Shown here: piece by piece, positions 35,196 through 45,794 of the stretch
Layout of the letters: every line of letters starts with the position of its first letter
How positions within the stretch are numbered: the stretch's first letter is position 1
Assembly: GCA_013115145.1 (NCBI GenBank)
Contig: JAAPAO010000025.1
Coordinates: 61,687 to 125,686 of the forward strand
From: Perkinsus chesapeaki
Lineage: Eukaryota > Perkinsozoa > Perkinsida > Perkinsidae
Direction: 5' to 3'
DNA length: 64,000 bases
Made by a program: the position numbers and the translations under genes
The notes under the pieces: model-generated
Told to the model about the DNA's origin: nothing
Seen by the model: the letters and a program-made list of their open reading frames with translations, nothing else
Databases searched by the model: none

Positions 35196-38100
35196 CTTCA
35201 TGTTTTACAGTTTTCGCAATGCTTTATCAGGTATTGCGCTTTTAGCGACACAGATCCAAAGATGCTGGCGTCAGTTGAGGGGAACCCGGATGCCATGAGC
35301 CAATATAGGTGAGAGTCTTGCCGTCTTACCGTGACTTGTAATTCCTCAACGGTATCCTAAGGTTGAGCATGCAGGATATATGGGTCGGATTGTTGCAGAT
35401 ACAAAAATCCATGCACATTAACATTCGACAACATTCCAGTTATGTCGGAGCATTCTGTTAATACTGACACAGTGAAGACAGGGAATAAAGGGCAGGTGAG
35501 CAGCGGGGAAGCCGACGAAAATTCCGGGAAAAATCTCCTCATCGTACAGGTTTTACGGTACAGTATGCGACAGCTGAAAACTCGGTGTGTGGACGGGCAA
35601 AAATTCCGACGAAAAAGGAGTTATAAAAAGCTGGATTTAGGGGCAGAGAAATATGAGTAATTCAATGGATAAGGAATTGGCTCGAAACCCTCCATGCTTA
35701 TCGAGATTTTTGCCAATCCACCCCGCGTTCGTAGATGTCGCGTACTGCGCCTCCTCCAGGGTAATCGAACAGTCGCCGGTTCGATTCCCAGAAGCGGTAT
35801 GTTGTGATGTTTAGTATCATTATTATTTAGGTTCACATTGAAGGAGGTTGGCCAAAAGAAGTGGACTATAGCGAAGCGCAGGACACTGCAAAGTGAGGAG
35901 GGTGTCTTCATTGGCTTTTCGAGCTTCCTGAAATGTGTTGATTATTATGGCATTCGATGAGGCCAGTTCGGACCTCACTTGGGTAAAGCTGATGGTATAT
36001 TGTCAGTCTTGGCTCGGTGAGCTATAGAAGGACAAAAAGTATTGTTAAACCCCAAGAAATGATTTTATTCTTTTTCTTCTCTTCAGAAGAACCTACGTCG
36101 AAATTTCTCCGCGCGCATACGTACTGTATTGCCTGACTGGTGAACAGCGATGTTACCCCAGTTGTGAGCAAATCAAGCCGGAAAGGCCGGCGCGCCTTGC
36201 TCTGGAATGGCATCGAATCCTCTCGAATGGAGGTTCACATTTTCCGCAAGTTCGTATCCTCGCTGCGTCAGTAATTCACCAAAAGTGAGATCTTGGAAAA
36301 TTGTGACCAACAGACGGCACGACCGAATGGTTAATTCCGTATGCGCAATAGAAGGATTTCCCAATCAAGGATTTTCCGGCCCGTTTGAAATTTCCGAATC
36401 TTTTCTAATTGATATATTCTTTTTCAGATGGAGAAAGCGTCTCGATAAAGATCCTCAGTTTGGCGCGGCGATGAAGTCTCTGTGTGGAGAGGTCGAGCAC
36501 TTCATCGCTCAGAACAGTAAGATCTCATTTCCGGAATCTTCACCAAAAATGGGTGCGCGTGCGAGTTGCACGTCCATCGTGGCGAACGAGATCTGGAAAT
36601 CGGCGTTGCTGTTCATTTTGGGGTTTTCTTCGAAGAAAAGAGAAGATTTTTGGAAAAAGAAAATTTAGGAAAAATTTTCAGGCACAATCGACATGTTCGA
36701 GGATTACTTCTCGGGCGAAGAAGTTCAACACCAAATGCAAACAATGTCGACCAGTACAGTTGCAGTGTTCCGCGATCAAAGTAACAAGAATAATATCAAA
36801 TCGATCACCTGATCGATTATGTCTCAGACGAAGAAGGCTATGGCAGAACTGTGTCGAGGATATCTTGGCATCCTGAGGGGGGCCATAAATTCATTGCCAG
36901 TTACTCGGTATTAACACGTTGTTTTAGATAGTTACGGATAGGTGGAGTTGTCAGGTTATGCAGTTCCAAAGGTTGGATGATCCTATTGGGCAATCAAGCT
37001 TCATTTGGGACGTAAGTTGGTCCAATTCAACCTCAAAAATATCTTCTTATTTTTCAAGGTTGAGAATCCTAACGTTCCTGTGGGAGAGCTCCTCCCTCCT
37101 TCCCCACTGATATGTACGCAAGTAAGTTCATTTCGAGGCGCGTGACGAATTGGCTAGCATTTCCGAATTGGAAGACCTCCACGGCTTTGAGACGTGAATT
37201 CTAAATGCATTTTGTTTACAAAAAACGGAGAAAAGATTCTCTGAAATTTTCCGGAAAATTTCAGTTTTTTTTTCAGTACCAAACAAGGAACCCCGATACC
37301 CTAGCTGGCGGGGCATATAACGGATTAGTCTTCTTCTTCGACGTTCGACAAGTAAGAGGGAATTCCAGGAAAAATGATAGAGAGATTTTTGAGCAAAAGA
37401 ATGGCCGACATCTTCATGCAGACATGGTTATCCTTCAGAGAGGTATTTTCTCTTTGACTGCTTGAGTGTGACAGATGAGAGTGAATCCGAAATCGTGGCA
37501 GAAATTTGCACCCCGATTCTTCCGAGAAAATTCATTCGTTAGCTACTTCTGTGACAACCAGAGATGAGAAGCTTGGTGGAGTGCTAGAAACGGTTTCGAT
37601 CATTCGCACTTGGGCGGGATATTTCACGACGAGCAAGATCGTCGTGTTCAGGCGACGAAGCCGGTGGGGAAATCTTCATTTGAGCATTCCCATCATGACC
37701 CGGTCTACGACTTCGTTTGGCTGCAGTCCAAGACTCACAGTAAGAATAGCGTAGTGGTTAGAGACTCGAGCTCCCTTGGAGAAGGTATCGAGTTCGATCC
37801 CTCCGTTTTGTACAGGTGAATGCGCGACAACTTCAACTGATGGAAGAGTGCTCTGGTGGGATGTTCGTAATTTGTCCGAGCCAACTGATGAAGTTATTCT
37901 TACGGACGGCAATCGAGAAAATCCAAAGCAGCTTGGTGAGCCGGGACGAACATGTTAGGGGGAAAATTAAAGTGAAGAAAATGAACTTGGAACTGATTTG
38001 CGCTTGGATCTTATCCGATTGAGGCAGTTGGTCAGTCCAGTTTTTTTGGCGGGGGTCTCTTCTCATGAGGAGGATAAAATAAATTTCTGAGGAAATTTTG

Positions 38101-39342
38101 GCTCGTCTTCCGGGATCGAGGAGAGTATTTATTGTAACCGTTCGATAAGGGAGCAGTCTAGGTTAGTCTGACATCATCGATTATTATTATTCTCAGGCGG
38201 CTGTTGCTTGGAATGGCAGCAGGAGGCGGGCCCGACTAAGTATCTTGTGGGGACAGAGCAAGGCGCATGCATGGCGCTTAATAAGAAGCCGAAGAAGCCA
38301 GTGGAAATCGGTGAGGAAATCTTGAAATTCGTTTAGATGACGCTTTAATGCTCAGGGACTTGGTTTGGGATCGAGGATAAGGGCGGACACTCGAAGCACG
38401 CCGGCCCAGTTTATGCACTCCATCGAAATCCTCAACATGTCAAATATTTCATGACAGTCGGCGATTGGAGTGTTAAAATTTGGCTCGAAGTATGACGGCG
38501 GAGCGAAGCGTTTTTTTGTTTACCTTTTTGGCAGGAGCTGAAGGCGCCTTTGATGCAGACTAAACCTTCGCCGGCTTTCCTCACCACAGGCGGATGGAGT
38601 CCTACGCGAGCCGGCCTTTTTATGGCTGGTCGTTATGATGGGTATGATTATACGAGGGAGCGGTATGAAATGGACTTGCTCAGATATGTTGATTTCTGGG
38701 ACTACTTCTATAGAATGAATGAAGTATGTTATTCACACAGAGTAAAAAATTACAATTCCGACGGAGCGAAATTGTTGTTCAATTTTTTAGGTTAGCAAGG
38801 TGCCGATTTCAGCGACGTCCTTCCAATCGCAAGGACGCCTGTTGGCGGTCGGCGATGCCGAAGGGACAGTCTCGTTGTTGCAGCTCTGCGATGAGCTCGT
38901 CAATCCTGGGCCGAACGAGAAAAATGTAGCGTGGATCTTAAAGATACGAAATAGGTCAAGTTTAGGCCATTGGAATGATATTTGAGCGCGAGATGAGAAG
39001 AGAAAAAAATCTCGAAGCGATCAAGAAAGCTCAAGCTGGAAAAGGTAAGCAAATCGCGCAGCAGCCATTCATAGTATCGTTCCGAATTTCAGCTCAAAAA
39101 GGTGATGGTGATTCTGGTGAAGGAAAAGGTAAGGCGATTGATGGCATTGATTGTGATATGTTTTATAGGGAATGACGATGGCGCTCCACAGAGTATTGAA
39201 CATGAAGCGTGAGCCTTTCTAATGGTGTTGTTTGGTCTTTACAGTTGCCAGGTATCTTGAAAGGGAAAAGGCATGGCTTGAAGAAGTTGGAATTCCAGCT
39301 GATGAGAATGGCTTGACTATCAAGCCGAACAGTGAAGAGTGA
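35129..39342 (+). CDS. DNAI2: Axonemal dynein intermediate chain, DNAI2/IC2-like WD-repeat protein
   Basis: Component of the outer dynein arm of flagella. Exon 1 reads [16 protein letters not shown], as in DNAI2. Then come [51 protein letters not shown] and [58 protein letters not shown] and [17 protein letters not shown] follow. [34 protein letters not shown] and [18 protein letters not shown] complete it, with a stop at 39340. WD repeats lie in the middle as expected. Many introns are 44-150 nt; the first is 35179-35245. Junctions between 35.49 and 35.70 kb are uncertain. Two introns carry tRNA-like sequence. The family match is strong. Confidence 0.9.
35731..35830 (+). other. tRNA-like intron in dynein gene
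   Basis: The probable intron opens GTAGATG at 35731. A degenerate A-box position (TCGCGTACTGC) is at 35738 and B box GGTTCGATTCC at 35778. It ends TTATTTAG before VHIEGGWPK. The first intron base would be tRNA nucleotide 1. The A box has three mismatches. Confidence 0.5.
36781..36827 (+). other. 47-nt hairpin intron in dynein gene
   Basis: It contains AATATCAAATCGATC-acct-GATCGATT and ends TGTCTCAG. The same architecture is seen in the ARH3-like gene (32898-32941). A related hairpin, ATCGATCAGGTGATCGAT, is in intron 25144-25238. Confidence 0.7.
37740..37815 (+). other. 76-nt intron that is tRNA-sized and tRNA-organised
   Basis: The intron joins [15 protein letters not shown] in frame. Perfect A box TAGCGTAGTGG is at 37747, which makes the intron's first base tRNA nucleotide 1. 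B-box-like AGTTCGATCC is at 37791, 44 nt on. The 5' splice site GTAAGAA can pair 6 of 7 (three wobbles) with GTTTTGT as an acceptor-like stem. ACAG, the 3' splice site, then stands where ACCA would be. D and T stems are poor. Confidence 0.65.
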
Positions 39343-39777
39343 TCCATGATGAAAATTGAAAGTGTTAATAAAGATGTGTTTAGTTTAAGTACAAGTTGAT
39401 GTTATCTGATCGAAAGGATTGCGGAACTGTCGTCCTAGTTTTTCGGCTAGTAAAGTCCGAGTCGAACTGTCCGACGGAGATACCGAACTCTATAGAAGTC
39501 TGACGTGCACCTTGGTAACCCCGACGGCACTTGAGACTTAAAAGTTGCTTATTTAACCTACTAACAGCCTTTCTGTTTCTTTTCATTATTATACATACCG
39601 AACAGCCCCTTTAAGGAAGTGTAAACATATACGTACATTAAAGGTGTATATGATGGTGCATTCACTCAACGAAACGCAACAAGTATTACATTACTAGCTA
39701 AACGGTAGAAGCAAATCATGCTACATTACAGTTTACTAATAAAAATACATTTGCAACGGTACTCAATTATAATGCTT
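39343..39777. other. Convergent intergenic spacer
   Basis: AT-rich 3' flank between the dynein gene (+) and the cupin-like gene (-). No gene or RNA is seen. Confidence 0.5.
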
Positions 39778-42230
39778 TTAGCGCCTGATACGACGAGCAC
39801 GTTTAGGAGGAGGTGAGGATTCCTCAGGAGGAGCAACGGTCCCCTTGGCCTCCTTTGGTGTCAGTAGTGTACATTCATCTGAAGGGATTGGTAACAATAA
39901 TGATCAAAAGCAGACTTACTCGATGGGCGACCTTCTAAGATATCGGAGAACTGAACCATGAATAAATGGTTATCTCTGTCATGGAAATGGGATATTCCTC
40001 GATCCCAAACGTCAACCATAGCAACCGAAAACTCATCATTAACGATCTGAGAAAACCCCTACATAAAAACCAGATGTTAGGACAGAACTCACTTGGTGCC
40101 AGTAACCGGGCGGTATAATGACCATCTGAGAAGAGGCTGCTGAATAGTGAAAAATTAGAGCAAGCTACATCGCCTGGATGAAGTGTCATGAGCTTGAAGG
40201 TTGCCGGCAATCCTTTCATCGTTTTCCAATTAGTAAAGTATCTATCACGAATGGAGTGATGGAATGCGAGAGTTGGTAGATGTGGCCCTACGTGGTGTCA
40301 AGCACCATGTCCTGGCCATTAGTGAGGGGTATACCCCGCCTGGAAGAGCCAGTTTGTGCCTTATCTGATAAAACAAGAGAATTATCACCGACCAAGTCAA
40401 ATATGAAATCAAGTCTTATATCGGCTGTGTGGTCTAGTGGTATGATTCGCGCTTCGGGTGCGCGAGGTCCCGGGTTCGATTCTCGGCTCAGCCCATTTTC
40501 TCCAGAAAATACCGTCTTACTGATAAATGTTTCCATCTTCGAACGCTCATCATTACTGAACGTTATCACCGTTTTCTTCCCCTCAATGCAGTACCTAACG
40601 ACGTCCTCCAGCTCAGAAATCCATCCACACTACTACAGTGTCGCAAACCCGTTGTCTTCCCTATCAATGTGAATTACTGAGTAACTTCCGGCCTCTCCGA
40701 CCAAAAGACTCGGGCCTTGCCCTGACTCATGTAACGGGCATATTTCAAATGGGTAAATATTTGCTACTGTTTCAACCTAAACGTTCCCGTCCATCCAGAC
40801 CTCGGCAACCCAATATTACAGTATCGCGCTCATACGCGCACTGGCCATATACGACAGTTTTCTTATGTGATGGAGCGGCGCCCAAAACCTGTTGCGCGAT
40901 TCCCTGAACGCCGCTTGTATCCTATTACATCCTTTATAGGGCCTTGGGCTACCCTCTTTCCACCACCTCCGCCCAGCTCAACGTAACTGACCGAGATCAC
41001 TTCGACGAAGACCGACGCTTCGACTGCCTACCCCGGCATCTCTCGCTCTTGTACCTCATCAAGTGTGAGGATCTGAGCCATATCACATCTTCCGTCATTG
41101 TGTGGCGTGTTCCTACCACCGAACCCAGCGGTCCGCCGCCAACGCCCTTGCTCGTCACAGTCGACAACGATGCCGATGAACCAGATTCTAATCGTGCCCT
41201 CAAAGTATCTGTGTGCAGCTCGAGTATGTGAGGGAAATGAGAAGTGAAGTGATCGAAATGACATAACCAATTAGGCCTAAAGTTTGCACTCCTACTGGCA
41301 CCCCTTGGTACAGCGGGAATTTCAAAATTCCATCGATCTGAGAATAGTTTATTACCAATCCTTCGATAATTTTCGAGTGCTGCTAAGCTCCCTTTACCCG
41401 GTTTACCTATAGGGACAAGCTTCGAATATCTCAATGTTAGATGGTCCAATACGGCCCTGTTGTATTCTTTAGGCACCGGTCGATGCATTATAACCAATTC
41501 GTGTAACTGATAAGGCACCCATATGGCTTGATGAGATGGAATAGACTCACATCTGGAATGCATCGAAATAAGCAACAATTTTCATACATCGTACGTTTGC
41601 CTTTCCCTCGAGGAACCAGCAAGTCCTAAACTCGCCAAAGCGTCCATAAAAAGCCTACCGGTCCTACCTCACCTCGACAGTGACCACCGGAAGCAGCCGA
41701 CACTTCTCGGAGAATTCTTTCTCAGATAATGTCTCACGAGGATCTTCGTCGTCCCATCTAACCTAGGCAGGTTCGATCCCTGCCCCCTCCATATTTAATC
41801 GTTACTCTATAAGTTTTGGTCTTGGGTCGCCAAGAGCATACCGTCCCAGTATAATATCTACATGCTCGCCTATTAAACGAGCCCTTATTCCCCAACCTAC
41901 TGGTTCCCGGCGTCCTCGAACATCATCTCAAAGCGCTTACCGATCGCTTCCTCATGAAAGATGCCAGCTGGGCGGGCTTTAATGAAAGGCTGCAGAGCTG
42001 GTTGATCCAATGCAGGGGTATACATCCAAGAGTAAACTTAAAGGCAACAGGTTGGAAAATATTAGATCTAGTACATGTCGAGGAGAAACGAATAGATGGG
42101 GTCTAATTAGGGTCAACCAGGAGTTGCCGATTTCATCGGATGTGTGTGCATGCCGATATGTACTGTATGCTACATCTTCTATCCAATAAACAACAACTTT
42201 CACTTTAATACATTCCCGAATCGGGGAGCT
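39778..42230 (-). CDS. Nuclear protein with cupin/JmjC-like C-terminal region
   Basis: Minus-strand exons, from upstream, are PFIKARPAGIFHEEAIGKRF..., then KEFSEKCRLLPVVTVE (5' site GTGAGG) and DLLVPRGKGKRTMYENCC... (5' site GTGAGT). A probable exon near 41.0 kb reads LTLDEVQEREMP, and ELEDVVRYCIEGKKTVITF follows. Near the end come IRDRYFTNWKTMKGLPATF, LMTLHPGD/MVIIPPGYWHQ/GFSQIVND and FSVAMVDVWDRGISHF. The last exon ends PPPKRARRIRR with a stop at 39778. GD...IPPGYWHQ is the strand-turn signature of cupin/JmjC folds, and the tail is a classic nuclear signal. Upstream start and several joins are uncertain. Plus-strand frames here appear to be shadows. Confidence 0.5.
40423..40494 (+). tRNA. 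tRNA-Pro (CGG), intact, antisense in an intron
   Basis: 72 nt. The acceptor pairs 6 of 7. The anticodon stem CGCGC/GCGCG closes loop TTCGGGT. B box is GGTTCGATTCT, and ATTTT follows the 3' end. A and B boxes are 43 nt apart. It lies between exons of the minus-strand cupin-like gene (...METFISK and GPHLPT...), so it is nested antisense in an intron. Confidence 0.92.
41730..41799 (+). other. tRNA-like 3' half, antisense in intron of the cupin-like gene
   Basis: The T arm pairs perfectly (GCAGG/CCTGC) around TTCGATC. B box is at 41770-41779, and CCCCTCC-A-TATTT follows. The 5' part is not recognisable beyond a weak A-box position at 41730. The host runs on the minus strand. Confidence 0.55.
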
Positions 42231-43412
42231 ACGTCCAAAAGTATTTCCAGTAATCGACGGTTATGTCAGTGCCCGTAGCAGCTCACTTGTAAAGGATCTT
42301 ATCTTAGGAAACCAACTGTGGATGTGGAATATAAGGAAATTGTTATCCGGACCAACGATCAGTTAATACTCAAACAGTGACATCACCGGGAAAACCGTAC
42401 GCATGCACATAGCTAATACCGCTTCAATTTTTTCGAGCGGTGGAATTCTCGAGAAGCGACCATCCTATGGTTTGCAAAGCTTGATGAGTAAAGCTGTAGC
42501 AGGTGGGTGATGGTTCGCCCTGTTCAATAATGACCCTAGATACTCTGAGTTAAGATGCTTCTATTGTAGAACCCCTTCTATTTCAGTTGAGTTGGTCTCC
42601 CGAGAAGGATGCATAGTTACCACAGTTTTTTTGACGCATTTTACCAGCCTGTGAGGGGAAAATTCAGTTGAGGAGAATCTCATAAGGATACTGTGGGGGT
42701 CGCTAATCCATGCCCACTTAAAGCCCCCAGAGGCCATGCCCATGAGGCAAACGTCTAATGGATCCAGGTCTCTGCTAGCCACTCCTCACAGAGCACCGTA
42801 GGGTTACCGCATGAGGTTGGAAAGTGAATTGCGTAGCTTAACTTGCTAACAATGTTGATCTAGTTGCAGCATAGACGATGGTCAATGTTACTAGGAATGA
42901 TCTCAGCACTTTCGCCTCGCCAAATCATGGATCGAGTCTGGCCAGTGTTGGAATCAATGTAAGTGGCCAGCTACATATGTTGACGATTGAGGAAATTCGG
43001 GTTGTTGTTGTTTACATGGCGATTGGCTGGAGATACTTTAGTGGTGAGCTGAATTGAACAGTGGGTGCCTCTGCTAAGCAACTAACAATTCGATTTTAAT
43101 TGGTCGTTACAAACTACTGAGATGTGTTCAATAAAGAACATTAGCTCCTGTAATCACGATTTTCCAATTTCTTACTCACTGAAGAGCTCTCGTTATTACC
43201 GAGTTGTCTTTTCCAAGACCGCCAATTTTTATTCCCTCGGCAATTTTAGGGCGCGCGAGATATTTTTAGGCGACGCCGAGGGTGCATCAGCGCGAAGTGT
43301 CCTTTCCGGGATGAACTGTCAGGCTGAAAACCAGCAGTGAACTGCAACATCGATCTTTGTGCGCGAAACGGAGCTAGTTCTGGCTTTAGTTTTTTATAAC
43401 ATATCTGTCGTT
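42231..43412. other. Intergenic, no gene recognised
   Basis: Frames at 42561-42782 (-) and 43122-43340 (+) show no motif. No repeats of note. Confidence 0.4.
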
Positions 43413-44441
43413 ATGCGTCACATCGCTGTCTTATTCACCGTTATTGGAACAGCCCAAAGTGACATTCGCGAACGTCAAATAATATATGGAAACGTTGGTG
43501 GTGCCCAATACTTTTTCATGGCAACAGATCGAAAGCCGATGGCCTCTGACCCAGCCGCTGCTGACCAAGCCGGCATACTTTATTCTGATACGCAGGACGG
43601 AGATGTTCACGTGTACCACATGAATTTCCTTCTGGTCGACCCAGCAATTAAAAAAGATGAACCAGTTAGAATAGCATCAGTTTTGAGAGTAGCTGATGGC
43701 ATAACGGAAGAATACAAAGCCACGATACCCAACCCTGGGGCTTGCTTCCAGATTCGTTCACAATCACAGTCGTCATTGGAGTTGCAAAGCCGACTTACTG
43801 AGGATGGCGAGAAGTATTACGAAATCGGCAAAACAGTGAAGCAAAGGGCTCCGGAAAATATACAAAAAGAGGTCGACGAGTTATGTAAGAGAGGACTGTC
43901 ACTTCTCAAGCCACAACATGAAACATCAATCGCTGATGGAACATACTTAGGCGACCGAAGCGATTTGACAGTCGGGCTCAACATCAGCACAGAGGGTGCA
44001 ACCGTCACAGGTGACACTAAGCGGCCTAGCAAGGAGAAGCTGCTCGATATATCATACACTAAACTCTGTAACGGGGTTATCACTGCTACTCACACTTTCC
44101 TCACTGAAGACACTACTAGAGAATTGGTATATTACTCGATTCTGGAGCCAACCCACACCACGAGAGGGAAGGCGTTAAATATCGCTGGACTCCAAAAGAA
44201 GGACTCTTTTGGCAAGCCCGGTGTACGCAAGAATCCTAAAGTTCGAACCCGTCCAATGTGCCGGCGAGGGACTGATGTGGATGAAAGTGTTGTCTTCACC
44301 AAAAGCAACCTTAGTAAATGGGATACTCAAGTTTCGAAAAGTTATCACGTCGTACGCATGCGCGATAGGGACGTAGCGCGGAGCGTGAGAAGACCGGATG
44401 ATGGCAGGCGACAAGGGAGGCTGTATCCCTCCCCAAAATAA
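43413..44441 (+). CDS. Unrecognised secreted-type protein, family member 1
   Basis: A single-exon protein of 342 residues if translated from the Met at 43413, which gives a compact signal peptide (MRHIAVLFTVIGTAQS). The longer frame from 43359 adds 18 residues. Shared landmarks with the gene at 51.6 kb are ITEEYKATIP, a Cys after it, VDELCKRGLSLLKP, LCNGVIT and LVYYSILEPT. The C-terminus is basic (RMRDRDVARSVRRPDDGRR). No domain is recognised. It is likely lineage-specific and exported; this is an inference. Confidence 0.6.
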   Translation: MRHIAVLFTVIGTAQSDIRERQIIYGNVGGAQYFFMATDRKPMASDPAAADQAGILYSDTQDGDVHVYHMNFLLVDPAIKKDEPVRIASVLRVADGITEEYKATIPNPGACFQIRSQSQSSLELQSRLTEDGEKYYEIGKTVKQRAPENIQKEVDELCKRGLSLLKPQHETSIADGTYLGDRSDLTVGLNISTEGATVTGDTKRPSKEKLLDISYTKLCNGVITATHTFLTEDTTRELVYYSILEPTHTTRGKALNIAGLQKKDSFGKPGVRKNPKVRTRPMCRRGTDVDESVVFTKSNLSKWDTQVSKSYHVVRMRDRDVARSVRRPDDGRRQGRLYPSPK

Positions 44442-45794
44442 TCAATGAGCAAGCCTCTGTGTAAGAAGTGAGTTACAAGAAAATCGGTTTACTTGGTGAG
44501 GTCGTAAAGTGGGGAACTTATAGCGTAACATATTCACCCTCCAAATACGAAGCACATGGCACAAAATTGAGAACAGTTTTCCACTTCCAGGTTTTCCAGC
44601 AAAGTCGCATGGGATAATATTTTCCGCAATACCCAGTGGGTGTAGACAATTAAGAAGATATCTTTGTTTCAGGGCGAGCCCGGTCCATTGGTTGCCAACT
44701 ACCAGCCACTAAGAATGAGGCATGTGCAATGTATATCCATGTTGTTGTTTGATGTTATTAGACTTTGTGGTGTTATGAGTCATACTAGACTAACATACTT
44801 CCGTTTCAACTGTTAAACCCCAATCTCACTGTCTAACATAAACCGTTACATTTCTCAGTGCTTTTCAAAAAACAACTGGAAGCCGCCCTGAAGAACAACG
44901 CGCTCACTCCTGGCATCTATGAATATCTGCGAAACACGCGTTACGTTAATCGATCCGAGTTATGCTACCTAACGGTAGCGTATTCCTGCCCCCGAGCTGC
45001 AGTCGATACTCGGACAGCAATACATATCCTATGTTTATCTTCGAGGCTGCAATAGCGTGGATGGATGATAGACTTTGCCACCAGAAGGCTTTTCCAGGCT
45101 TTAAGTAGCTCACAGGGTCGTCCTTATCAGTTATCCTCTGGGGAGAGAGTTGGTGGTCAGACGTTCGTAAACGTGGCAGGCGCCACCTGGCTTCAATCGC
45201 TCCAGGCGCAGACTGTTGTACAGCAGCGAGTTTGGCAATTATTCTACCGGAACCCCTCCGAGCTACTTGAGTTGAGGCTGAAATGCATTACGCGAAGCAC
45301 GCATCTACGCATAGCACGGAGAACATAATTTCGCCATCTGGTTGGTAATCTGATTGGTAAGGGCTTCGGTATGCGGTATCTAGACGGTTCATGGGCCCTC
45401 TCAAATATGTTTACTATACATACACTGGTCAGTGATGGCAGTGAGAAATAGTCCAAGTTGGACTAGTTCGCACTACCCGTATCGAGCCGATGCCGCGGTA
45501 GGTTGTACTCTCGGCATCTGTAAGCTTCTCATCCCTACTCCAGTTGATGATAATTCCACCCTGAGCCATGCGTGCCACGTGCGGCACAGGCTGCTGCTGT
45601 GGAGCGTCACAACAAGCTCCATACCGAAAGGATATTTTGCGAGCGTAGATACCCATCTGTTGCATCCCATCTAGGATTGCGAGTCCAGTTCGAGGTACAC
45701 AGGACATATGGCTGGGCTAGCATGGCTCCGATCGCGCTATCTGGGGAGAGCACTTGTTATGGATATCCTTTGACAGTTCGAGCCTTCGGTTTGA
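44442..45794. other. Intergenic; no clear gene
   Basis: Short overlapping frames on both strands (44858-45707) lack motifs. One-base-centre palindrome TAGTCCAA-G-TTGGACTA is at 45449-45465. Confidence 0.4.

Noticed and set aside
40280-40672. Plus and minus frames across tRNA-Pro reading SRESNPGPRAPEARIIPLDH
   Set aside because: That peptide is the translated antisense of the tRNA itself, not a protein motif.
40638-42030. Plus-strand exons (for example PLFPNLLVPGVLEHHLKALT)
   Set aside because: The minus strand gives exons with consensus GTGAGG/GTGAGT splice sites and connects to the cupin-like end, so the plus frames are probably shadows.
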